Shown here piece by piece: positions 8,250 through 15,823 of a stretch of 64,000 nucleotides of DNA. The stretch lies in contig JAEWVC010000057.1 in NCBI GenBank assembly GCA_023459275.1, positions 1-64,000 of the forward strand, read 5' to 3'. Position 1 is the stretch's first letter, and the number at the start of each line of letters is the position of its first letter. Source of the stretch: Bacillota bacterium. GTDB lineage: Bacteria; Bacillota; Clostridia; Christensenellales; Aristaeellaceae. The notes below the pieces were generated by a model. That model was not told where the DNA came from. It made no database searches and was given only the letters and a program-made list of their open reading frames with translations. The position numbers were made by a program, and so were the translations under genes.

Positions 8250-9458
8250 TTACTCCCTTCCGTCTTCCAGCTCATCAAATTTCAGTTTTTGTCCCGCCTG
8301 GCGCAAAGCCGATTGCAGCGTGCCAATCTCCGTCCGGCCGCTTGGGGGGGTCAGCGCGGCGGCAATGCCCGCCGCCTCGCCGGTAACGGCGCAGTCCGGA
8401 ATCACCCGGAGCACATCCCACATGCCGTCGTCGCAGCTTACGCAGCGCCCGGCGGCGAACAGGTTTTCCACGCGGGGCGTATACAGGCATCCGTAAGGCA
8501 CCTCAAACCGGGGGCCCGCCCTGCGCCAATCGCTGACCATCCCCACGCTCGAAGCGTTGGGGACATGATCTTCGGCCTCCGTCATCGCATGCTCGCCCAC
8601 CATGCAGCGGGTCATGCGGAACTGGGGCATGTGGGCCATGTTGGCTGCCTGCTGGCCTGTGTTTTTTAGGCGCTCCACGCTGTCGCGCAGGGTGCAGCGG
8701 TGGCTTGCGAACAGGAAACGGTTAATGGAATCGGCTGTGGCGCCGCTGTACCGGTTATTGCTGTCCAGGGCTTCCTCGTCCTTATCCCGCTCGCTGCCTT
8801 CGGGGGCGTCGGCGAAGCCCAGCATGTGCAGCCGGTTGTCCTTCTGGGCGCCGGCGGAATAGTACCATCCGGCCACCTTGTTGCCCGTTCCGTGAAGCCG
8901 CGTGGGCGCGCCGGCCAGCTGAAACAGCCGCGCCTGGCCGCTGGCGTCCACAAACGCCCTGGCCGTTACGGCGGAGCGGCCGTCCTCGTTTTCCACCTGC
9001 AGGGAGGCCATCCGGCTCCCCGATACGGTCACGCCGCACAAACGGGTATCGTACCACAGGGTCACGCCGCTATGAAGGAGTGCCGCCTCCAGGTCCAGCG
9101 CATAGTAGACCGGGTTGAACTGCACCTCAAAGCGCACTTTGGCGCGCTCTTCCCGGCCCCCCCCGTTCAGCCAGGGCCCGGGATACCTGGCCTGCCAGTT
9201 CCGCTTCATGGAGAGGTGAAACAGCTCCTGCGCCAGGCCGAAGGAAACCTGCGTGCCCTTCCCGTCGCACAGGGGCAGATAGATCGTGATCAGGCCGCTG
9301 GTGGCCAATCCGCCAAGCACGCACTGCTTTTCCAGCAGCAGCGTCTTTTTCCCCTGGCGCGCGGCCGCCAGCGCTGCCGCTATCCCGGCGATACCGCCCC
9401 CCACGACCGCCACGTCGCAGTCAAACGAGACGGGGATTTCCGTATTTGTCGCGCTCAT
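8250..9458 (-). CDS. FAD-dependent oxidoreductase (PF12831-like)
   Basis: 402 aa. The N-terminal dinucleotide-binding motif is VAVVGGGIAGIAAALAAA (about residues 17-34), followed by the acidic strand end LLLEK and the CVLGGLATSG motif typical of the FAD_oxidored family. No signal peptide or membrane segment is seen. AAGGAG precedes the ATG. The substrate is unknown. In polysaccharide-utilisation operons such enzymes may oxidise or reduce a sugar or aglycone. It sits between the permease and GH10 genes, so it is likely co-transcribed with them. Confidence 0.75.
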   Translation of the reverse strand: MSATNTEIPVSFDCDVAVVGGGIAGIAAALAAARQGKKTLLLEKQCVLGGLATSGLITIYLPLCDGKGTQVSFGLAQELFHLSMKRNWQARYPGPWLNGGGREERAKVRFEVQFNPVYYALDLEAALLHSGVTLWYDTRLCGVTVSGSRMASLQVENEDGRSAVTARAFVDASGQARLFQLAGAPTRLHGTGNKVAGWYYSAGAQKDNRLHMLGFADAPEGSERDKDEEALDSNNRYSGATADSINRFLFASHRCTLRDSVERLKNTGQQAANMAHMPQFRMTRCMVGEHAMTEAEDHVPNASSVGMVSDWRRAGPRFEVPYGCLYTPRVENLFAAGRCVSCDDGMWDVLRVIPDCAVTGEAAGIAAALTPPSGRTEIGTLQSALRQAGQKLKFDELEDGRE

Positions 9459-9483
9459 AGAATCTCCTTGCCGTACCCTTTGC

Positions 9484-10356
9484 TTACTGCTTGATGCCGC
9501 TCATGGCAATGGACTGCACGATGTATTTTTGCAGGAACAGGAACAGGATCACCAGCGGCACCGCGCTGATCAGCGCCGCGCCGAAACGCGGCCCGTAGAG
9601 CACGGCGTTCTCGGTGGCGTTGAACAGGGAGATGCCAACGCTCAGCAGCTGCTTGTTGGTGTTGCGGATGATCACCATAGGCCACAGATAGCTGTTCCAC
9701 TGGGAGACAACCTGCAGGATGCTCAGGGCGCTCATCACAGGCAGGCTCAGGGGCAGCACAATGGAGAAGAAGATCTTCCATTCCCCCGCCCCATCCAGGA
9801 AAGCGGACTCACGCAGCGAATCCGGCAGCGCGGAAATATTCTGGGTGGCGAAGAAAATGCCGTACACGTAGGCCACGTTGCCAAAGATCAGCGGCCAGTA
9901 GGTGTTCACCAGGCCCCAGTCCAGATACTGCAAATACAGCGGGATCATCCGGCTTTCAAAGGGGATCATCATAACCGCCAGCATGAAGAAATACCAGAAC
10001 CGCTTCAAAAAGAACCGTCCCTTGGCAAACGCGTAGCCGCACATGAGGGCGAAGAACACGGAAATAGCGGTGTTCACCACGGCGATCATCACCGTGTTGG
10101 CAAAATACCGGGCCAGGGGGATCTGCTCGAAGGCATAGGTATAGTTCAGCAGCGTAAACTGGCTGGGCAGCCAGGTGAAATTGGGCAGCGCCGTTGTGGC
10201 CGCCCGGTCAAAGCTCAGGCTCACCGCCCAGTACAGCGGCATCATGATGATCAGGAGGATCAGGCCCAGGATCACGCCAATGATCAGGTTATGCCGCTGC
10301 GTGCGGTTGAGGAGGCGGTGTTTGTTCACATGTTTTGCATTCATCTGCTCCGCCAT
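9484..10356 (-). CDS. ABC sugar importer permease, MalG type (system 1)
   Basis: 290 aa integral membrane protein with six predicted helices. The EAA-type loop ESAFLDGAGEWKIFFSIVLP contacts an ATPase. The C-terminus is the usual MSGIKQ tail. ATG 10356 is chosen over an upstream GTG because GGGAGGT lies seven bases before it. The start is one base from the preceding permease stop, implying translational coupling. No ATP-binding subunit is encoded nearby, so a shared MsmX-like ATPase is expected. Confidence 0.9.
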   Translation of the reverse strand: MAEQMNAKHVNKHRLLNRTQRHNLIIGVILGLILLIIMMPLYWAVSLSFDRAATTALPNFTWLPSQFTLLNYTYAFEQIPLARYFANTVMIAVVNTAISVFFALMCGYAFAKGRFFLKRFWYFFMLAVMMIPFESRMIPLYLQYLDWGLVNTYWPLIFGNVAYVYGIFFATQNISALPDSLRESAFLDGAGEWKIFFSIVLPLSLPVMSALSILQVVSQWNSYLWPMVIIRNTNKQLLSVGISLFNATENAVLYGPRFGAALISAVPLVILFLFLQKYIVQSIAMSGIKQ

Positions 10357-10357
10357 A

Positions 10358-11275
10358 TCAGTCACCTCCCTTGAAGAAGCCGGACATCTTCACATTGATC
10401 AGCGTGACCGACATCACGATAATGAACAGCACCACCGCGCCCGCGGAAGAAATGCCGTAGGACGGCGCCTCAAAGCTATACTGGTAGATATACATCAGCA
10501 GGGTTTGCAGCGTGCCGTTGGGCCGGCCCGCGCAGGAGTTGCCCCCCAATATATACAGGTCGGTAAACCGGGCGAAGCCGTTGATCATGCTGGTAACAAA
10601 CAAAAAGGCGAAGCAGCCCTTCATCTGCGGCAAGGTGATGTACCAGGTGCGTTTTAAGCGCGTGGCGCCGTCCACCGAGGCCGCCTCATAGATCTCGTCC
10701 GGAATCGACTGCAGCGAAGCCAGGTTGATCAGCATCGCGTAGCCCAGGTTCATCCACGTCCACACAATGGTCACGCCCAGATGGCTCAGCTTGGGGTCGC
10801 TCAGCCAGCCGATGCGCACCGTGGAACCCACGATTCTGGACAGGAATTGATTGAGCAGCCCGCCGTTGCCCCGCAAAACGTATTGGAAGATCAGCACCAC
10901 GCTGATGCCGGTGATGATATTGGGCAGATAGAACGTCACCCTGAAAAAGCTCTGCAGTTTGGTGCGGCCAAGGCCGTTCAGCGCGTTGGCCAGCAAAAAG
11001 CCCAGGGGGATGGTGACAAGGCTGTACAGGCTCAGAACAAGCGTGTTCAGCAGGGATTTCACAAACGCTTTGTCATTGAGCAGGATCCTGAAATTCTGAA
11101 GCCCCACGTTTTGGTATTCGGTGCCGTAGGTGCGCATGTTGGTGGTGGAAAACAAAAACGTGCGGATGGTGGGATAATACACTAAAACGCACAGCGCCAC
11201 CAGCGTGACGATAATAAAGGAATACCAGGTCAGATTCCGCTTGATGTCCTTTTTGGTGATACGGATTCTCTGCAT
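10358..11275 (-). CDS. ABC sugar importer permease, MalF/UgpA type (system 1)
   Basis: 305 aa with a cytoplasmic basic N-terminus, then membrane segments and the EAA loop EAASVDGATRLKRTWYITLP. It pairs with the MalG-type permease immediately downstream. The ATG at 11275 has AAAGGA about ten bases upstream; the GTG at 11284 would lie almost on that site. A hairpin-rich 250-bp gap separates it from its binding protein. Confidence 0.9.
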   Translation of the reverse strand: MQRIRITKKDIKRNLTWYSFIIVTLVALCVLVYYPTIRTFLFSTTNMRTYGTEYQNVGLQNFRILLNDKAFVKSLLNTLVLSLYSLVTIPLGFLLANALNGLGRTKLQSFFRVTFYLPNIITGISVVLIFQYVLRGNGGLLNQFLSRIVGSTVRIGWLSDPKLSHLGVTIVWTWMNLGYAMLINLASLQSIPDEIYEAASVDGATRLKRTWYITLPQMKGCFAFLFVTSMINGFARFTDLYILGGNSCAGRPNGTLQTLLMYIYQYSFEAPSYGISSAGAVVLFIIVMSVTLINVKMSGFFKGGD

Positions 11276-11398
11276 CAAACCCACATCCTTTGCGGCATGC
11301 TTTCAGCGGAGACAGCGTATCCGCCGAGGAATGGAAAGGGGCTGCCGCAACAGTCGCATTCCTGCATTATTATTCATGGAGATGGCCTCCGAAGGTTT

Positions 11399-11443
11399 CC
11401 AAAGGGCGAACGGAAAGCCCTTTGGCCGCGTCCGCGGACGCGG
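11399..11443. repeat. Double hairpin between binding protein and first permease (system 1)
   Basis: CCAAAGGGC (11399-11407) pairs with GCCCTTTGG (11417-11425). Directly next to it is an 18-bp perfect palindrome, CCGCGTCCGCGGACGCGG (11426-11443). The rest of the 11276-11532 gap shows no gene. Such structures after malE-type genes are known to raise binding-protein mRNA over permease mRNA. Confidence 0.65.
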
Positions 11444-11532
11444 AATCCTTCGCGTTGAATAACAAGATGCAGCGTATGCGCTTAGCGCGGCAGCCCCGGC
11501 ATCAACTCATGGCGTGATGGCCCGCGCAGAGA

Positions 11533-12912
11533 TTACTGCAGGGAGGTAACGTAGCTGTCCACGTAATCCTGCATGTACTGGGCGGCCTCTTCGGGGGTCA
11601 TATAGCCGTTGATCACGTTGGACACGGCGGTGATCTGGGCGTTGGTGGTGGCCCCGAAGGAGACATTGTTGAATACGTCGTTGGTGGCGTTGTTGTAGTT
11701 CAGGGGCAGGCTGCTCAGGCAGAAGTCCATGGTGGAAGCAAGCTCCTCACCGATGAGGCTGATGGCCAGTTCTTTGCCCGCCTTGTTGTTGGGCCAGTTC
11801 ATGCCGTCGATGACCCACTGGGTGGCAACGGGATCGGTATTCATGAACTTGATAAATTCCCAAGCCCATTCCTTGGCGTCGGAATCCTTGTAGATGGCCA
11901 TGTTGTTGTCGCCGGCGTGGGGGGTGGGCAGGCCCTTGTACTCGCCTTCGGTGCACAGGGGCATATTAAGGAACATGTAACGGTCGGACAGGCCGGCGGC
12001 CTTGGCCTCAAAGTGCAGCGAGATGGGGCCTTCCTTGCACAGGACCGCCCAGTTGTTGGTGCCGTTGAGCACCTCGGTCACGCCCACGCCCTCCAGGGAC
12101 TCGGGGGAGCAGAACTTAGCCAGATCCCGCAGGATCTCCCACCCCTTGATGGCTTCGGGGCTCTTGTAATCCACAACGGTATCCTTCACGGAGGTGCCGT
12201 ACTTGTAGATCTTGGCGCCCACGGAGTTGGCGGCCTGCACATAGTTCATCCACAGGTTGTTGGCGCCGGAGGCCCACATCTGATAGCCGTAGGTCTGTTC
12301 GCCGGTCACGGGGTCGGTGCCGGTCAGCTTCGCGGCCAGTTCCAGCAGGGTGTCATAGGTCCAGTCCTTGGTGGGCAGCTCAACGCCGTAATCGGCAAAG
12401 ATCTGCTTGTCGATGATGGCGACGGCCGGGCTCAGGCTCAGGGAAATGCCGGACACCTTATACTCCTGAATGTTGTTGGTGGTGCGGCGGGAGGCCAGCG
12501 CGTAGATCTGATCCGCGTACTCGGGATCACCCTGCACGTAGGGCGCCAGGTCTTCGGTCAGGTCCACCATGGTGGCGCCGTGCATGATGATATCCACGTT
12601 GCCTTCCAGGCACGCGGCGGTAATGTTGGCCTGCCAGGAATCCCATCCGCTGTACTCAATGACCAGCTTGATGTTGGGATACAGCTCGTTCCAGCGGTTG
12701 ATGATCACATTGAAGCCGGGCTTGGTGAGCCCGCTCACCAGGTCGGTCACGTCCTCGGGGCCAACGGAGAATACGCCGGGGCCAAAGACGTTGAGTGTGA
12801 CTTCCTTGCTCTGGTCAAGGGTGGTGTTCACCTGATAGTCAGCCATCGCGGAACTCGCGAACAGGAGGAGGGCCAGTACGAGACACACCAGGACAGAGAG
12901 GTTCTTCTTCAT
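11533..12912 (-). CDS. Extracellular sugar-binding protein of ABC importer (system 1)
   Basis: 459 aa. A signal peptide (MKKNLSVLVCLVLALLLF, cleavage expected after SSAMA) precedes a family-1 solute-binding fold. There is no lipobox cysteine at the cleavage site. AAAGGAG precedes the ATG at 12912, so the longer open frame to 12981 is rejected. It is the first gene of the importer, with its own upstream promoter region carrying paired AraC-like sites. Ligand unknown; flanking GH38, GH13, GH10 and GH2 genes suggest a hetero-oligosaccharide. Confidence 0.9.
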   Translation of the reverse strand: MKKNLSVLVCLVLALLLFASSAMADYQVNTTLDQSKEVTLNVFGPGVFSVGPEDVTDLVSGLTKPGFNVIINRWNELYPNIKLVIEYSGWDSWQANITAACLEGNVDIIMHGATMVDLTEDLAPYVQGDPEYADQIYALASRRTTNNIQEYKVSGISLSLSPAVAIIDKQIFADYGVELPTKDWTYDTLLELAAKLTGTDPVTGEQTYGYQMWASGANNLWMNYVQAANSVGAKIYKYGTSVKDTVVDYKSPEAIKGWEILRDLAKFCSPESLEGVGVTEVLNGTNNWAVLCKEGPISLHFEAKAAGLSDRYMFLNMPLCTEGEYKGLPTPHAGDNNMAIYKDSDAKEWAWEFIKFMNTDPVATQWVIDGMNWPNNKAGKELAISLIGEELASTMDFCLSSLPLNYNNATNDVFNNVSFGATTNAQITAVSNVINGYMTPEEAAQYMQDYVDSYVTSLQ

Positions 12913-12971
12913 GATTCGGTCTCCTTTTCTACGTATTTGTTTTTCACGGGCGGATTCCAACCATTTATAAC

Positions 12972-13036
12972 AGTATATCACCTCTCATTCCGCGGCTGCT
13001 ACAAATATCTTCTGAAAAACTGCAAATATTGTCTGA
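12972..13036 (-). promoter_or_regulatory. Promoter of system 1 with two direct-repeat activator sites
   Basis: A minus-strand -10 (TATACT, 12977-12972) lacks a good -35. Just upstream lie two similar 15-mers, ACAAATATCTTCTGA (13001-13015) and GCAAATATTGTCTGA (13022-13036), identical at 12 positions and exactly 21 bp apart, two helical turns. This is the layout expected for an AraC-family activator touching a weak promoter. The AraC pair at 19-20.8 kb is the obvious candidate; binding is inferred. Confidence 0.55.
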
Positions 13037-13139
13037 TCTATACTTCTCATCCCCCAAGGGAAAAACGGGTCTCACTCCCTGCCATTCCTTTGGTAGCGGT
13101 GTTCTGCGGAGCACAATTTTATGCCGATGGAAAAGGCTG

Positions 13140-14477
13140 TCAGGACCAGATGCGGTCGTTGGAAAACTCCCGGTCCCACTGGTCCGTAGGCTCCCATACG
13201 CCGGGGATCAGCGGGTTCACGTGCTGCTTGAGCAGCTCTTCGTTCAGGCCCTCAATGCCCAGGCCCGGGCCCTCCGGCACCTTAATGAACCCGTCCCGGA
13301 TCAAAGGCCGGGGCAGCCCCGTTGCCATATCCTGCCACCAGGGAACATCCACCGAGTGGAACTCCAGCGCGAGCACATGGTGCATGGCCGCCGCCGCATG
13401 GACCGCCGCCATGCAGGCCACGGGGCTTTCCGCCATATGCACCGCCACCGCCACGCCGTTTTCATCAGCGATGTCCGCAATCTTTTTCAGCTCCAGCGCG
13501 CCTCCGCAGGTAAGCACATCGGGATGGATCACGGAAACGCCGCCCGCTTTGATGAGCTTTTCAAAGCCTTCCTTCAAGTAGATATCCTCGCCCGTACACA
13601 CCGGAATGCTGCAGCTGTTGCGCAGCCGCACGTAATGGTCGGTAAGCATCCAGGGCGCCATATCCTCGATCCAGGCCAGATTGTATGTCTCCATGCGCCG
13701 GGCGAAGCGGATGCAGTCCTCCAGCGCCACGTGGCCGAAATGGTCCACCGCCAAGGGCACCTCGTAGCCGATGACTTCCCGCACCTCTTTTACGTACTGC
13801 TCCAGCAGGGCCAGCCCCTTTTCCGTGAGGCGGATGCCGGTGAAGGGATGCGCGGTGTTGACAATGGCGTAGCTCTTCTGGCGCTTCACCATGTCCGGGG
13901 TCACGCTGCCGCCCTGCACATTCAAAATATGCGGGGCGTATTTCTTCATATCGTCAATAAAGCCCAGCGGCGCGTTGATGGTTCCGGGCTCGTCCAGCAG
14001 TAGGCCGATGCCCAGATCCATCTTGAGAAAGGTGAAGCCCATCTCCATGCGTTTCTTCAGCGCGAGGCCCATATCATGCCCCGTATGCTTGCCGTCCACG
14101 TCCGTATCGCAGTACACGCGGATCTCATCGCGGAATTTGCCGCCCAGCATCTGGTACAGGGGCACGCCGTAGGCCTTGCCCGCCAGGTCCCACAGCGCGA
14201 TCTCCACGCCGGATACCCCGCCGCCCTGGCGTGATGGCCCGCCAAACTGCTTGATCTTGTGGAAGAGGCGGTCCACATCGCAGGGGTTTTCCCCCAGCAG
14301 GCGGCTTTTTAGCATCAGCGCGTAGGTTTTGCTGGATGCGTCCCGCACCTCGCCGTAGCCTATCAGCCCCTGGTTGGTATACAGCTTCATCAGCGTGCAG
14401 CGCTTGGGCGCGCCGTCGATATCCACAAACCGCATGTCCGTAATTTTGAGCTCTCTTGGATTGATATGGCCGTTCAT
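13140..14477 (-). CDS. Mandelate racemase / muconate lactonizing enzyme family (sugar-acid dehydratase type)
   Basis: 445 aa enolase-superfamily protein. Metal ligands are visible as Asp in LAVDHFGHVALEDC, Glu in WIEDMAPW and Glu in CTGEDIYLKEGF; a conserved His follows in VAVHMAESP. An N-terminal capping domain carries GLIGYGEVRDASS. Members close to this pattern dehydrate aldonates or isomerise lactones. The start is the ATG at 14477 with AAGGAGGGG upstream; the frame to 14600 is not used. With UxuA, lactonase and SDR downstream it suggests a second sugar-acid dehydratase in the same operon. Exact substrate unknown. Confidence 0.83.
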   Translation of the reverse strand: MNGHINPRELKITDMRFVDIDGAPKRCTLMKLYTNQGLIGYGEVRDASSKTYALMLKSRLLGENPCDVDRLFHKIKQFGGPSRQGGGVSGVEIALWDLAGKAYGVPLYQMLGGKFRDEIRVYCDTDVDGKHTGHDMGLALKKRMEMGFTFLKMDLGIGLLLDEPGTINAPLGFIDDMKKYAPHILNVQGGSVTPDMVKRQKSYAIVNTAHPFTGIRLTEKGLALLEQYVKEVREVIGYEVPLAVDHFGHVALEDCIRFARRMETYNLAWIEDMAPWMLTDHYVRLRNSCSIPVCTGEDIYLKEGFEKLIKAGGVSVIHPDVLTCGGALELKKIADIADENGVAVAVHMAESPVACMAAVHAAAAMHHVLALEFHSVDVPWWQDMATGLPRPLIRDGFIKVPEGPGLGIEGLNEELLKQHVNPLIPGVWEPTDQWDREFSNDRIWS

Positions 14478-14494
14478 AGGGACCCCTCCTTCTA

Positions 14495-15823
14495 TCACAG
14501 CCGGGCGGCCCAATAGCCGTAGCCCAGCATTTGCAGCGTCAAGCCATCCTCCCCGAAGGAAGCCCTGGCATTCTCCTCCAGCAAACCCTCGCCCGGGCAA
14601 AAAGCCACGGCTTTCACCCGCACGGCCAGGGGATCGCCCCGAAGATTCACAATCACCAGCAGGGGCGACTTTATGTCAGGCCGGATAAAGGAAAGCACGG
14701 CCTCCGGGCGGTCGTTCTCCAGCCATTGGATCTTAGTGGAGGCAAGCGCGGGCTCTTCCCGCTTCATGGCAAACAGCTTTTGCATAAGGCGGAACCGGCG
14801 CTCCCCCTTTCCCGTAAGCGCGTTGGCCCAGTTCACGGCGGCGTCGCGGCCATAGAAGCGGTTGGCGAACATGCTGTGCTTCAATTCGTCGCACACCTCG
14901 TAGCCGTTGAAAACGAAAGGCACGCCGTCCAGCAGAAAATTCACCGCCAGGCACGCCTCCACGCCGGGGGTGCCGATCACCCTCTCGTGGCGGTTTTCCC
15001 CGCCGTCCGAGCACACGTCGTGATTGTCGATAAAGTGGAGCATCCGCCCGCCTTCGGGCAGCTTCCCGCGGCAGGCTTCCCATTTATCACGGAATTCCCG
15101 GGCGGTGATCTCCCCCTTGGCCGTGGGCACGGTGTCGAAGCAGCCGTCATAGAAATAGTTGGCGTCGAACACGTTCAGATAGTCCGGATTCCGGCCTTCG
15201 TTGAGCATGAACGTATCCGGCTTCACGGCGCGGCAGCGGCGGATGCCTTCCCGCCAGAAGTCCAGCGGCACGTAATCGCCCACGTCGCAGCGGTACCCGT
15301 CCGCATCGTAGTCCTCAATAAAGTGGACCATGTTCTTCCACAGGTATTCCCGGGTGGCAGGGCTGTCGAAATTGATCACGGGAAAATGCCATTCGCCTGT
15401 AAAAGGGGTCCCGTCCGGATTGCGCTTCACAAATTCCGGATGCTCCGCCAGAAACACGTTGTTGGGGCCGCAGTGGAAGTATACCAAGTCCATAAGCACC
15501 CGCAGCCCAAGGCGGTGGGCGGCGCGTATGAACCCGTGCAGGTCATCGGCCGTGCCGTACTCCGGATCGACCGCGAAATAGTCCTTGATGCGGTAGTTGT
15601 TATGGGGATTGCCGGTCATGGAACGCTTCTGGCGCTCCGACCAGCCGGCCAGGTCCGTATCATCGTCGGCCAAAACCACGGGGGTCAGCTGGATATACCG
15701 GGGGCCGAGTTTGGCCAGGAACGGCAGCATTTTCGCGGCCGCCCGCAGGGTGCCTTCGGGCGTGAAAACCCTCAGGCTCAGCTGATAGATGCTCGCTTTC
15801 TCCGAAGCTTGCGCAGTGGTCAT
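14495..15823 (-). CDS. Glycoside hydrolase family 13 (alpha-amylase superfamily)
   Basis: 442 aa, no signal peptide. The GH13 signatures are in order: DLVYFH (region I), GYRCDVGD with nucleophile Asp180, MLNEG with acid/base Glu209, and FIDNHD with the transition-state Asp269. A short beta-sandwich C domain follows. Specificity is not decidable; the cytoplasmic location favours an alpha-glucosidase or glucan-oligosaccharide enzyme. Its ATG overlaps the preceding GH38 stop by four bases (ATGA), and GGAGGGG precedes it. Confidence 0.87.
   Translation of the reverse strand: MTTAQASEKASIYQLSLRVFTPEGTLRAAAKMLPFLAKLGPRYIQLTPVVLADDDTDLAGWSERQKRSMTGNPHNNYRIKDYFAVDPEYGTADDLHGFIRAAHRLGLRVLMDLVYFHCGPNNVFLAEHPEFVKRNPDGTPFTGEWHFPVINFDSPATREYLWKNMVHFIEDYDADGYRCDVGDYVPLDFWREGIRRCRAVKPDTFMLNEGRNPDYLNVFDANYFYDGCFDTVPTAKGEITAREFRDKWEACRGKLPEGGRMLHFIDNHDVCSDGGENRHERVIGTPGVEACLAVNFLLDGVPFVFNGYEVCDELKHSMFANRFYGRDAAVNWANALTGKGERRFRLMQKLFAMKREEPALASTKIQWLENDRPEAVLSFIRPDIKSPLLVIVNLRGDPLAVRVKAVAFCPGEGLLEENARASFGEDGLTLQMLGYGYWAARL

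Noticed and set aside
11917..13581. 554-codon plus-strand open frame over the binding protein
   Set aside because: Antisense shadow of a GC-rich gene; it runs through the promoter gap and shows no recognisable domain.
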